DNA from: Chloroflexota bacterium
GTDB lineage: Bacteria > Chloroflexota > Anaerolineae > Anaerolineales > UBA4823
DNA length: 64,000 bases
Direction: 5' to 3'
NCBI GenBank assembly: GCA_029782365.1
Contig: JAKOUW010000202.1
Coordinates: forward strand, 1 to 64,000
Shown here: positions 32,818 to 41,973 of the stretch, one piece after another
Numbering within the stretch: position 1 is the first letter of the stretch
How the letters are laid out: every line of letters starts with the position of its first letter
The notes under the pieces: generated by a model
Databases searched by the model: none
What the model was told of the DNA's origin: nothing
Seen by the model: the letters and a program-made list of their open reading frames with translations, nothing else
Program-made: the position numbers and the translations under genes

Positions 32818-34517
32818 AACTGACCGGGGACAAATGCGCCTGGCTAATAATCGCTCTGCTGGCGGCATGTTCTCCGCAGGTGAACATCCCGTCCCCCAGT
32901 CAGACAAGCGCTCCACCAACCATCCTGCCGGCGGCTTCTGCCTCCTCAGGTTCATTTCCAACGCTGCTGCCCACCACTTTCGTCACACCAACAGCGCACC
33001 CGCCTGGCTGGTGGACTGAGCCCTACCTGCCCGAACCGTTGCGCCAGTTCCTGCCGGATGGATGGCTGGCTGCGATCTCCCGGCCAGCAGCCTCTGCCTA
33101 CCTGGAGATCGGAAGCCAGGGAAAAATCATCGGTCACTGGACTTTTGTCCTGGTTGCACCGTTCGCTACCTTGCTGGATGGCATTAGCGAAGCAATGCTT
33201 CGCCAGACTTGGAGCGGAAAATCTGGAGATTCGTTTTCTAACCAGCCCTTGCTGGTCAGCCCAGAAACGCTGGCAATTTTAAGCGCCTGGTGGGGCGCGC
33301 CTGCCGATGGTGCGGTTCAAATCTTGCCAGCCTCCGAGCTGCTCGATTATGCTCGCCAGCAGCGACCTGAATCTGGCTGTGCTTGCGCAATTTTACCCTT
33401 CGAAGCGCTGGAGCCACGTTGGAAAGTGCTCACCATCGATGGCATCTCACCTTTGATGAAAGAATTCAATTCTCTTGCCTACGCCCTCAACGCTCCAATC
33501 AGCCTCGTCAGCGTAGGACAGACCCTTTCAGCCAAAGACAGCGCCAGGTTGGCAGCCATCTCCAACAACCGCGATCCGCAAAAACTCACCGAAGTTATCC
33601 TCACAGGCACAACAGCCCTGGTGCGTGCCACTGCCTGGATGATGGAAACGAAAGGGATTACTTACCCCGCTGAGGATATTGGTAGAATTTTGAGCAGCGC
33701 AGATATCACTCATATCAGCAATGAAGTCTCGTTCAACGCCGCCTGTCCGCCAGCCAACCCCAACCAGCAGACCCAGATTATTTTTTGCTCACCCCCGGCT
33801 TTTATTCAATTATTGGAAGATATCGGCGCCCGTGTGATCGAATTGGATGGCGACCATCTGCTTGACCAAGGCGCACAGCCTTTTTTAGATACCCTTCAGC
33901 TTTATAAAGATCACGGACTGGCGGTTTACGGGGGCGGAGCGAATGCAGAAGAAGCCGCCCGCCCTGTTTTGTTCGATGATCACGGCAATAAGATCGCCTT
34001 CCTGGGCTGCAATGCAAAAGCTGTCGGCACGGTCACCACTGCCACCGCTGAATCGCCTGGCCCGCTGCACTGCAATTGGCTCGCTCTGGAAGAGGAAATT
34101 ACCAGCTTGAAATCCCAGGGATACCTGGTGATCGTCACACTTCAGCATACTGAATACTGGAAAAACACGGTCGATCCTACCGACCGGCAGGATTTCTTGC
34201 GCATGGCTATTGCTGGAGCGGTAATTGTGCACGGCAGTCAGGCCCATATGCCGCAAAATTTCGAGTTTTATAACAACTCGTTTATCCACTATGGCACCGG
34301 AAATTTATTTTTCGATCAACTGCGCATCGTCGATACTGCTAACCAGCGAGTGGCAGATAAGTCTTTCGTTGACCAACATTTCTTTTATAATGGGCGTTAT
34401 ATCAGCACGGCACTATTGACTCTGCAATTTGTCGATTTTGCCCGCCCGCGCTTGATGACACCTGCCGAGCGCTCTGCCTTTTTAACGCTGATTTTCCAGG
34501 CCAGCGGGTGGAAATAA
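32814..34517 (+). CDS. CapA-family lipoprotein (poly-gamma-glutamate-capsule-type metallophosphatase fold)
   Basis: 567 residues. The signal peptide ends in LLAAC, a lipobox near residue 20, followed by a Ser/Pro/Thr linker. The first half (to ~250) has no clear motif. The second half is CapA-like: KIAFLGCNAKAVG, EITSLKSQGYLVIVTLQHTEYW, IVHGSQAHMPQNFE and IHYGTGNLFFDQ, the calcineurin-like block of PgsA/CapA proteins. Some CapA metal residues are altered (HGSQAH for GHHPH), so catalysis is uncertain. Translationally coupled to ftcD. Confidence 0.75.
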   Translation: MKLTGDKCAWLIIALLAACSPQVNIPSPSQTSAPPTILPAASASSGSFPTLLPTTFVTPTAHPPGWWTEPYLPEPLRQFLPDGWLAAISRPAASAYLEIGSQGKIIGHWTFVLVAPFATLLDGISEAMLRQTWSGKSGDSFSNQPLLVSPETLAILSAWWGAPADGAVQILPASELLDYARQQRPESGCACAILPFEALEPRWKVLTIDGISPLMKEFNSLAYALNAPISLVSVGQTLSAKDSARLAAISNNRDPQKLTEVILTGTTALVRATAWMMETKGITYPAEDIGRILSSADITHISNEVSFNAACPPANPNQQTQIIFCSPPAFIQLLEDIGARVIELDGDHLLDQGAQPFLDTLQLYKDHGLAVYGGGANAEEAARPVLFDDHGNKIAFLGCNAKAVGTVTTATAESPGPLHCNWLALEEEITSLKSQGYLVIVTLQHTEYWKNTVDPTDRQDFLRMAIAGAVIVHGSQAHMPQNFEFYNNSFIHYGTGNLFFDQLRIVDTANQRVADKSFVDQHFFYNGRYISTALLTLQFVDFARPRLMTPAERSAFLTLIFQASGWK

Positions 34518-34538
34518 ATTTTATTTAGGGAGAAGAAA

Positions 34539-35093
34539 ATGGGACTCAAACCTGATCATTGGATTCGCAAAATGGCTCTCGAGCAGCACATGATCGATCC
34601 GTTCACCGACCGGCAGGTTCGCCAGGGGGTTATTTCTTACGGCGTTTCATCTTACGGGTATGATATCCGCGTCGCCGATGAATTCAAAATTTTTACCAAC
34701 GTCTTTTCTGCCACGGTTGACCCAAAGCAGTTCGACACTCGCTCAATGGTGGATTTCAAAGGCGAAGTGTGCGTGATTCCGCCCAATTCATTCGCCCTGG
34801 CCCGCACGATTGAATATTTTCGCATCCCGCGCACCGTACTCACGGTCTGCCTGGGCAAATCGACTTATGCTCGCTGCGGTATTATTGTCAATGTCACTCC
34901 CTTCGAGCCCGAATGGGAGGGGTTTGTGACGCTGGAAATTTCCAACACCACACCGCTTCCAGCCAAGATCTATGCCAACGAAGGGATTGCTCAGGTGTTA
35001 TTCTTCGAGGCAGATGAACCCTGCGAAATTTCCTACGCGGAAAAGAAGGGCAAATACCAAAAGCAGAATTCCATCGTTCTGCCCAAACTGTAA
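34539..35093 (+). CDS. dcd: dCTP deaminase
   Basis: 184 residues, typical family length, with a GGGAGAAGAAA ribosome site. Trimeric dUTPase-like fold: [26 protein letters not shown] (catalytic loop with Ser and Arg), [21 protein letters not shown] (catalytic Glu) and a C-terminal KGKYQKQ nucleotide-gripping tail. Converts dCTP to dUTP on the route to dTMP; some homologues are bifunctional and also release dUMP. Confidence 0.95.
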   Translation: MGLKPDHWIRKMALEQHMIDPFTDRQVRQGVISYGVSSYGYDIRVADEFKIFTNVFSATVDPKQFDTRSMVDFKGEVCVIPPNSFALARTIEYFRIPRTVLTVCLGKSTYARCGIIVNVTPFEPEWEGFVTLEISNTTPLPAKIYANEGIAQVLFFEADEPCEISYAEKKGKYQKQNSIVLPKL

Positions 35094-35103
35094 ACCAAAC
35101 TGT

Positions 35104-36003
35104 ATGCCGCGCGCCAGGAAACGTGCACATTCTCAAACTGCCACCAGTGAATTTGGTGCTCCGGGGCGGGAAAACCACGACGCTTCACGCTTTTACACGA
35201 GTCGCCTGTACAACGGGCTGGAGACCGGCGGTCAGGGAGAGGAGGTCGAAACCCCCCTGCCGTTGGATATGTTAGACACCTTGTTGTGCAAGTCGAGCCA
35301 GGCAATGGATGAACTGCCAGCCAACTGCATCCATCTGATGGTTACTTCGCCGCCCTACAATGCACGCAAAGAATACGACCAGGATCTCAGCTTGCAAGAA
35401 TACCTGGGTTTTTTAAAGAGTGTTTGGCAGGAAACTTACCGGGTGCTGGCACCAGGCGGGCGAGCATGTATTAATGTTGCCAACCTGGGCCGTAAGCCAT
35501 ATATTCCACTGCACAGCTACATCATCGAGCAAATGGAACAGATTGGGTTTCTGATGCGCGGCGAAATCATCTGGAACAAGGGCGCCAGCGCCAGCCCCTC
35601 AACCGCCTGGGGAAGCTGGCTCTCAGCGGCGAACCCTGTGCTGCGTGACACGCACGAATATATTTTGGTGTTCAGCAAGCAAAGCTTTGCCCGCCGACGT
35701 AAAGACCGCCAAAGCACGTTAAGCCGTGAGGATTTCCTGGAGTGGACGCGCAGCGTGTGGAGTTTTCCGGCAGTTTCGGCGCGCAAAATCGGCCACCCGG
35801 CGCCATTTCCAGAGGAACTGCCGCGCCGCCTGATCCAGCTTTACACGTTTGCCGGGGAAATTGTGCTCGACCCTTTTGCGGGCAGTGGTACCACCTGCCT
35901 GGCGGCTGCCCACCTGGGCAGGCATTTTGTCGGATATGATACCAACCCTGATTATATCGCTCTCGCTCGCCGAAGGCTGTCGGATGCGGCGGAGAAAGAA
36001 TAA
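35104..36003 (+). CDS. Site-specific DNA methyltransferase (beta-type, solitary)
   Basis: 299 residues from ATG 35104; the longer frame to 34972 overlaps dcd and was rejected. Motif IV TSPPYN precedes the target-recognition region, and the AdoMet motif I DPFAGSGTT comes near the C-terminus, so the order is beta class (N6-adenine or N4-cytosine amino methylation). LGRHFVGYDTNPDYIALARRRL follows motif I. No restriction enzyme gene is adjacent, so it may be an orphan regulatory methylase. Target sequence unknown. Confidence 0.88.
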   Translation: MPRARKRAHSQTATSEFGAPGRENHDASRFYTSRLYNGLETGGQGEEVETPLPLDMLDTLLCKSSQAMDELPANCIHLMVTSPPYNARKEYDQDLSLQEYLGFLKSVWQETYRVLAPGGRACINVANLGRKPYIPLHSYIIEQMEQIGFLMRGEIIWNKGASASPSTAWGSWLSAANPVLRDTHEYILVFSKQSFARRRKDRQSTLSREDFLEWTRSVWSFPAVSARKIGHPAPFPEELPRRLIQLYTFAGEIVLDPFAGSGTTCLAAAHLGRHFVGYDTNPDYIALARRRLSDAAEKE

Positions 36004-36022
36004 ACCAGCCTAAGCAAAGCAG

Positions 36023-36589
36023 TTAAGGCTTCACGGTTATCATGGATTTAATCTCATCGAACGTTGCCTGGCCTATGCCAGGCACTTTCATGATATCCAG
36101 TGCCTTTTGGAAAAGGCCGTTTTCCTGGCGGTAGGTCAGGATTTTTTGAGCGGTGACCGGGCCAATACCTGGCAGGCTGTCGAGTTCTTCCAGGGTAGCG
36201 GTGTTGATATCCAAAGGATAAACTATGGTCGGCGTAGGCGTTTTCCCAGGTTTTGACGCTCCGGGTGGTTGAGCTGTTGGTAGAAAAGGCACCACCACCT
36301 TCTGCCCATCGCTGACCAAAGCTGCCAGGTTTACCTGTTGGGAGTTTGCCTGGCTGGTCAGGCCACCAGCAGCCTGAACGGCATCCTGGATACGCTCTCC
36401 GAGCAAGAGTGCATATACACCCGGCCGGTTTACCGCCCCCGCCACATAAACCAGGATTGGTCCAGGCGTTGGGGGCGGCAACAAGGTTACTGGTTCACCC
36501 TGCGGGGGACGGCTCAGCCAGTTAACCAGGCCTGCTGCCAATAAAGCAGCAGCCGCGCTGAACGCAGCAACCCACAGGTATTTACGCAC
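36023..36589 (-). CDS. comEA: ComEA-like competence protein
   Basis: 188 residues, GTG start at 36589. One N-terminal membrane anchor (about 5-25), an SLBB domain (about 45-105; LLGERIQDAVQAAGGL) and a C-terminal pair of helix-hairpin-helix motifs (LDSLPGIGPVTAQKIL and IMKVPGIGQATFDEI). This is the layout of ComEA, the surface receptor that binds DNA in natural transformation. No comEC is in the window. Confidence 0.88.
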   Translation of the reverse strand: MRKYLWVAAFSAAAALLAAGLVNWLSRPPQGEPVTLLPPPTPGPILVYVAGAVNRPGVYALLLGERIQDAVQAAGGLTSQANSQQVNLAALVSDGQKVVVPFLPTAQPPGASKPGKTPTPTIVYPLDINTATLEELDSLPGIGPVTAQKILTYRQENGLFQKALDIMKVPGIGQATFDEIKSMITVKP

Positions 36590-36595
36590 GCCGAA

Positions 36596-37567
36596 TTAAC
36601 TGTGCACCTGCTCGACCTGCAGGCTGAGTCCCAGGCGCTGGCGGGCAGCGTCGATATGGATAATGCGCGCTTGCACCGTCTGCCCCTCGGAATAATACGC
36701 TTCCATCTCCATACCTGGCTCCAATCCCATCTCAGAAACATGGATTAAGCCATCCACGCCTTCCTCAAGACGGGCAAAGGCACCATAGGTTGCCAGGCCG
36801 GTGATAACAGCCTCAACAATCTGCCCGGCATGGTAACGCTGTTCTGCAGTTTGCCAGGGATTCGAACACATACGTTTCAAGCTCAACGCAATGCGTGTGC
36901 GGTCGCGGTCCACATGGATGACATAAGCAGTCACCCGGTCGCCGATTTTGACAATGTCACCCGGGTAGCGAACGCGGCCCCAAGAAAGTTCAGAGACATG
37001 GATCAGGCCTTCTACCCCGCCCAGATCCACGAACACGCCAAACTCGGTGATATTAGTTACGACGCCGCTGACACATTCGCCGGGTTTTAACTCCAGCAAG
37101 AGCTGGTTGCGCCGGCCGGTGCTGGCCTGGGCTGCGCGCTCCGAAAACACGATCCGCCCACGCCCCTGGTCACATTCAATCACCTTCAACAACAGCTTTT
37201 GACCGACGTAATCTGCCAGCACATCATCACGCGCTTCTTCCGGCAGATCGCAAACGACATCAACCAGATGAGAGATTGGAATGAAACCGTGAATGCCTTT
37301 ACCCTCGGCTAACAAACCGCCGCGGTTATAACCAACAATACTCAATTCTAAAGTCTCATCTGCGTCATATAGATGCTGCACAACCGGCCAGTCCACCGCA
37401 GGTTGGTGCAGAGGCATTATGTTTTCTTTGTGCTCTGAAAATGATTCCATGTTCGCCCGGAGATCCCCATTGCCTCCATGGCGTTCTTCATCTGCCAACA
37501 ATGACGCCCACCAGGCCTCATCATTAGAGATGGTTTCCTCCCCGTTAAGGTGGTAATTGTGGTTCAC
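36596..37567 (-). CDS. S1-domain RNA-binding protein with three S1 repeats
   Basis: 323 residues from GTG 37567, which is 10 bases after GGGAGG; the TTG at 37585 overlaps this site and is less likely. Three S1 repeats: ~55-140 (IVGYNRGGLLAEGKGIHGFIPISHL), ~150-225 (VVTNITEFGVFVDLGGVEGLIHVSELSW) and ~240-320 (VITGLATYGAFARLEEGVDGLIHVSEM). The first is divergent. Resembles a short ribosomal protein S1 homologue that could aid mRNA binding, possibly relevant given the leaderless genes seen here. An acidic N-terminal tail is present. Confidence 0.85.
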   Translation of the reverse strand: MNHNYHLNGEETISNDEAWWASLLADEERHGGNGDLRANMESFSEHKENIMPLHQPAVDWPVVQHLYDADETLELSIVGYNRGGLLAEGKGIHGFIPISHLVDVVCDLPEEARDDVLADYVGQKLLLKVIECDQGRGRIVFSERAAQASTGRRNQLLLELKPGECVSGVVTNITEFGVFVDLGGVEGLIHVSELSWGRVRYPGDIVKIGDRVTAYVIHVDRDRTRIALSLKRMCSNPWQTAEQRYHAGQIVEAVITGLATYGAFARLEEGVDGLIHVSEMGLEPGMEMEAYYSEGQTVQARIIHIDAARQRLGLSLQVEQVHS

Positions 37568-37642
37568 CTTTAATCTGCCTCCCAAATAATATTTGAATAA
37601 TCGAACGAATGGATTTCCTTTTAGATAAATCGAAGCGACTCC

Positions 37643-39577
37643 TTAATGCCGGGAGCCATACGGCGCCACCTCCTTTTCTTCATGCTCTTCGTGTTCGAGT
37701 TGGGATTTTTCTTCCATTTCTAAAATTGTGCGGGCGACGGTTTCAATCGCCACACGTTGCTTCCGATACAAATCTGCTTCCGACATGGCCAGACGAAGTG
37801 CAATCTCTCGCACTTTGTGGCCTTCCATAAATTTCATCTCTAGAATATTATACAACATCCATTCGCCTGTGAAGCGTCTTTCACCCTCCGGTCTCACCTG
37901 TTCCATGGCATTGCGCAAAATTGCGCGCAGCGCATTGGCAGGATTATCCTGGTGCTCTTTCATCGCTTCTTGCACGATTGATAGGCGCATGAGCGGGCTT
38001 TCCAAAAGTTTGGGACCGCCCCAATAATGCGTGAGCGCTTCTTTTACCCACAGAGAAAAGTCTTTTGGCGCAGTTGGCAAATCTGCCTCGATCATCAAAT
38101 TATTTCCCTCGTAGCGTGAAGCGGCGCGTAATCGTTGAATGATTTCCACTTCAGGTGAGAGCGCTTGTAAAGAATTGACCAACTGCTGCTGAACCAGGCG
38201 GTCTTCCAAAGCGATCGCCGCCCGGCTTGCCAACAGCTTAATGCTTTGGCGCTGGTCCACATCTGGCATGATCGGGCTCGTATGGCGTATTCCCATTAAA
38301 CCCAACAATACTTGCACCTCTGTATGTGTCGAAAACAAAGGCACCAGCCAGTAATCTCCCCAGGCAAACAATTCGCCGTTGCCATTGCGTGAGACGTGTT
38401 CCGGCAGTGACTCGGTGAAATCGTCTGGCAAATCGGGCTTGGACCCTGCCGTGACAACGATTTCACTGCCCTCGCCGCCCACAGAAAAAACAAAAGCCTG
38501 TTCAGCTTGCAGCCGGTCACACAAGGCAATCAAGATCGCTTCCAAAAATTGGCGCAGGTCGCCCGAGGTTAAAACTCTGTCTTCCAGCGTTTGAAACAAG
38601 GCGGCATTGGCCTGATCACCGCCATGGAATAACCAGCGTTCCCAGTAAGGGGAAGCCAGGGTGATTAAATATTCCAACAAAACAATGCTGCCGGCCATGA
38701 CGACTGGCACAAAGGCCGAATAAGCCTGGCCAAATTGCTCTCCGATCCGTCGGGTAATCGTAACGAAAGTCAGGACAAGCGAGGCTGTGCCAGGCCCGCG
38801 CAGCAGCCACTTCAGCAGGCGCCGCTTCACCACCCGGTCTGGCCAGGATACGCCAAAAAAGGCCACCGAGTAAGCCATCACCACCAGCAGCACGGCCACC
38901 AGCATGTTGCTGACAGTTACCCCCAGCCAAAAAATGAACGGATGCTGGGCTGCCAGGTTTGCTCCAAATAACAGGTAAGGGAATGAACCCATTGCCGGAG
39001 CGGAAGAGCCCGCCAAAAGGTAAAACATTCTCCTGCGGCTGGTGGTGGTGCGGGTTCGCCGGAAGGCGCGCCAAAAATTGACCAGCGCCCAACCCATGCT
39101 GGCAACGTAAAACGCAGTGAACAGCCAGAACATCGGTGTTCTCTGCAGGTGGGGAGCTGGCTGTAAAGATTCGTTGAGCGGGCCAACCAACCATCCAAGC
39201 AGCAGGGCTAACATGAAGAGAATCGCTACGCCGTAGCTCAAGCGGATGAGCAGTACACGTCGGCCACGTGAGGGTCGGCCGGTCGTTGTGAGCAGGGCGT
39301 CAGAGAAATGCAGGTAAGCAATGGGCAGGTAAATCACACCCACCCATTGAAAATTCAGCCAGAATGTCAGGTCAGCGGCAGTCTGCGAAATGGAAATCAC
39401 TGCTTCATTCACAAAAATGACCACCACGCTTACCAGCACACTGGCGAATGAACGCGCTACTCGATCCCTAAGGTTAAAGGTTAGAGCATAGAGCAAAAGA
39501 GAGAAAGCAGTTACAGAGATCCCGGCCGTCAGCAGTTGGTTCAGTGTCTTCAGGCCAGAAACAATCAAATCGTACAT
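37643..39577 (-). CDS. Membrane sensor: 7TM domain, GAF-like domain and C-terminal HTH, no kinase
   Basis: 644 residues. Eight hydrophobic segments lie in residues ~8-300 (the 7TM sensor type found before histidine kinases). Residues ~320-470 look GAF-like (LFQTLEDRVLTSGDLRQFLEAI, RAAIALEDRLVQQQL). After a linker, residues ~560-620 carry a sigma-region-4-like helix-turn-helix (VREIALRLAMSEADLYRKQRVAIE), then an acidic His/Glu tail. No histidine kinase, GGDEF or PP2C motif is seen, so it may be a membrane-tethered transcription regulator. Ligand unknown. The GNAT gene lies just upstream in the same operon. Confidence 0.75.
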   Translation of the reverse strand: MYDLIVSGLKTLNQLLTAGISVTAFSLLLYALTFNLRDRVARSFASVLVSVVVIFVNEAVISISQTAADLTFWLNFQWVGVIYLPIAYLHFSDALLTTTGRPSRGRRVLLIRLSYGVAILFMLALLLGWLVGPLNESLQPAPHLQRTPMFWLFTAFYVASMGWALVNFWRAFRRTRTTTSRRRMFYLLAGSSAPAMGSFPYLLFGANLAAQHPFIFWLGVTVSNMLVAVLLVVMAYSVAFFGVSWPDRVVKRRLLKWLLRGPGTASLVLTFVTITRRIGEQFGQAYSAFVPVVMAGSIVLLEYLITLASPYWERWLFHGGDQANAALFQTLEDRVLTSGDLRQFLEAILIALCDRLQAEQAFVFSVGGEGSEIVVTAGSKPDLPDDFTESLPEHVSRNGNGELFAWGDYWLVPLFSTHTEVQVLLGLMGIRHTSPIMPDVDQRQSIKLLASRAAIALEDRLVQQQLVNSLQALSPEVEIIQRLRAASRYEGNNLMIEADLPTAPKDFSLWVKEALTHYWGGPKLLESPLMRLSIVQEAMKEHQDNPANALRAILRNAMEQVRPEGERRFTGEWMLYNILEMKFMEGHKVREIALRLAMSEADLYRKQRVAIETVARTILEMEEKSQLEHEEHEEKEVAPYGSRH

Positions 39578-39582
39578 ACCGG

Positions 39583-40125
39583 TCAGCGCACCATCTTCGA
39601 GAAAAACAGGGCTATATCGTGATTGATGTAGTATCGGTCATTATACCCACAGAAAGCAAAACCGAGCTTTAAAGCGAGCGAAATTGCCGGGTGATTTTTA
39701 GGCTGCATCTCCAGAACCAGGCGGCTGCAGTCGTGTTGGGCAGCCCAGGCCTGGCCTGCCAGCACCAGCGCAGAGCCGATTCCCTGCCTGCGCACGCGGC
39801 GCGCAACTACCAGGTCGGTTGCCCAGGTTGTTGTCGGCGCTGCTTCCAGGTTGAGGCTTAGATAGCCGACTGGTTGGCCATCCAGCTCAGCTACCAATAT
39901 ACCGGATCGGCGCATCCAATCAGTCAGCAGCAAGCGCCGCGGCCGTGGGTATTCTACCTTAGCTGAGCGCGGCAAATGGATCGGGCGGAATTGAATATTG
40001 ATTTGGCCGCTTTCTTCCTGGCGGGTTTCCATTTGCCAGGCGTCATCGCTGACGTAATCGTGATCCATTCCTGCCAGGATCGAGATATCCTTTTCTTCTG
40101 CGTGTCGAATTTGAATTTTAGGCAT
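39583..40125 (-). CDS. GNAT-family N-acetyltransferase
   Basis: 180 residues from ATG 40125 (AGAGG five bases upstream); GTG 40131 is possible. Acetyl-CoA-binding motif A reads VARRVRRQGIGSALV (R/Q-x-x-G-x-G/A), followed by LEMQPKNHPAISLALKLGF and FCGYNDRYY. Transfers an acetyl group to an amine; target unknown. Confidence 0.88.
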   Translation of the reverse strand: MPKIQIRHAEEKDISILAGMDHDYVSDDAWQMETRQEESGQINIQFRPIHLPRSAKVEYPRPRRLLLTDWMRRSGILVAELDGQPVGYLSLNLEAAPTTTWATDLVVARRVRRQGIGSALVLAGQAWAAQHDCSRLVLEMQPKNHPAISLALKLGFAFCGYNDRYYINHDIALFFSKMVR

Positions 40126-40133
40126 AAACACCT

Positions 40134-40865
40134 CTATGGGGATGACGGAGGAGCAACCACCGTCACCTGAATTGTACAGGGCAGTAAGAATTTCCCCTGG
40201 TTATCGGCTACCATTAAACGCAAGAAATAATCGCCGGGGGGCAAGACGGTAGTAATCCAGTTCCCCAACGAACCTTTTTTGACCACTTTTTCACCAGCAT
40301 TGATGGATAACCACACGGTATCTCCAGGCCGGGCAATTTCATATTTATAGAAACCGAGATTAGGGATATCGACTGTGCCGGTGATATCGACAACGCCGCT
40401 GATTTGAGCGCCGTTCTTCGGGTAAGCAATTTCAACAGACCCGGGTACACATCCACTCTGTTCCCCTGCCCCGGCGGTTGGCTGGGCAGTGGCAGCCGAG
40501 GGTTGACCTCCCACTACTGTGCCCTGCGGCGCAGCGGTTTGCGAAAGCGGCGCGGTGGCCAACAGGTTGAGCGTCGGCGTGGGCAAAGGCAGCGCGCCAG
40601 GCAGCGTTGGAGCAATGAATGCCACCAGGGTAAATTCTGCCACCGCCATCAACAGCGCCAACACTAAAAAAGTCGCCGCCTGGTTCAACTTCGTCTGGGC
40701 AATACTGCGTTCCATGCCAAAAGCAGCTGAGCGCAGCTCTTGCCAGGCAGCATAAAAACGAATCAACTGCCAGGTTGCGAACAATCCCAACGCAGAATAA
40801 ATCCAGACTTCATTTCCACTGAACGCGCCAATAATGGTATCCATACCAAGTCGCCGTCTCTCCAT
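40134..40865 (-). CDS. Two-helix membrane protein with extracellular Ig-like domain
   Basis: 243 residues (a second start at ATG 40844 is equally likely). Transmembrane segments at about 18-42 and 66-90, a Thr/Pro/Ala linker (~95-140) and a beta-rich domain (~145-240) with SVEIAYPKNGAQISG..DITGTVD and PPGDYFLRLMVADNQG, a pattern of Ig-like repeats of extracellular bacterial proteins. Role unknown; first gene of the run ending at comEA. Confidence 0.65.
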   Translation of the reverse strand: MERRRLGMDTIIGAFSGNEVWIYSALGLFATWQLIRFYAAWQELRSAAFGMERSIAQTKLNQAATFLVLALLMAVAEFTLVAFIAPTLPGALPLPTPTLNLLATAPLSQTAAPQGTVVGGQPSAATAQPTAGAGEQSGCVPGSVEIAYPKNGAQISGVVDITGTVDIPNLGFYKYEIARPGDTVWLSINAGEKVVKKGSLGNWITTVLPPGDYFLRLMVADNQGKFLLPCTIQVTVVAPPSSP

Positions 40866-40875
40866 GACCCGGCAG

Positions 40876-41715
40876 CTATATTGATTGTAAGATAGCTTTG
40901 AGCAGCAAAGTCAGTTTTGGGACGATCTTATGCCCGGCCTCGAGCACTTCATCATGCGTGGTCAGCGTGTTGCCATCCAGGTTGGCTTTGTTGCTGATGC
41001 CCGAGATACCCAGGACTCGCATGCCGCTGTGGCGCGCCACTGTCACTTCAGGCACAGTGGACATGCCTACAGCATCTGCGCCGGCAGCCTTTAGAAAACG
41101 CAGGTCAGCGGGAGTCTCAAACGAAGGCCCAGCCAGACAGACATACACACCTTCCCGCAAGGTCAGTCTCTGCTGCTTAGCAGCCTGGCGCGCCAGATCG
41201 AGGAAGGCGCGGTCATAAACCTGGCTCATATCCGGAAATCGAGGACCATATTCCTCCAGGTTGGGACCGCGCAGGGGATTATTGCCAGCCATACCGATCA
41301 GGTTTAGATGATCGGTGATCAACATCAGATCACCGGGTTCGAAAGACTGGTTAACCGCCCCGGCCGCATTGGTGACGATCAGCGTATCGACACCCAGGCG
41401 GTGTAATACGCGCACAGGTAAGGTCACCTGAGCCATCGAATATCCTTCGTAATAATGCGCCCTGCCTTGCATCACCGCCACTTCATGGCCTTCCAATGAA
41501 CCAATCACCAGGCGACCCTGGTGCCCAATCACGGTTGAAACAGGCCAGTTAGGAATCGCATCGTAGGTTATGGTCTGAGGTTTTTGCACCTCATCAGCCA
41601 GCCCGCCCAGCCCTGAACCGAGAACTAGGGCAATGCGCGGCTTGTACGTGATGCGAGCGGTTATGGCGGCTCTGGCTTCCTCAATTTGGGCCAAGGAAAT
41701 AAAATCACTCATCAT
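40876..41715 (-). CDS. Purine nucleoside phosphorylase
   Basis: 279 residues, PNP class II (trimeric, guanosine/inosine). Seen motifs: LVLGSGLGGLAD (phosphate loop), GRAHYYEGY, VTNAAGAVNQSFEPGDLMLI, PSFETPADLRFLKAAGADAVGMSTVPE, and GISNKAN (Asn of the base-binding site). Splits purine nucleosides into base and ribose-1-phosphate for salvage. The 258 bases upstream contain no purine riboswitch that I can recognise. Confidence 0.93.
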   Translation of the reverse strand: MMSDFISLAQIEEARAAITARITYKPRIALVLGSGLGGLADEVQKPQTITYDAIPNWPVSTVIGHQGRLVIGSLEGHEVAVMQGRAHYYEGYSMAQVTLPVRVLHRLGVDTLIVTNAAGAVNQSFEPGDLMLITDHLNLIGMAGNNPLRGPNLEEYGPRFPDMSQVYDRAFLDLARQAAKQQRLTLREGVYVCLAGPSFETPADLRFLKAAGADAVGMSTVPEVTVARHSGMRVLGISGISNKANLDGNTLTTHDEVLEAGHKIVPKLTLLLKAILQSI

Positions 41716-41973
41716 TTCTGCTCACAAAAAGGAATAAAGATCAGCCTCGGCAAACAGATTACTCTGGCCATCCCTCCAGCGCAAACTTAAGACAAAAGAC
41801 CGTGACTCATGAATGATTATAACATGGCGGGCTGTTTGAGCGCTTCGATCAAATGAAAGCAATTCAGGGAATTCAAGTAAAATATAGAAGGAGAAACCCC
41901 AATTAACTCGCTAAAACAGTTTTTTAGATCGCCCGAATTCGTCTCCCGTATCAGCCAAGGAGAGTTCCGGACC

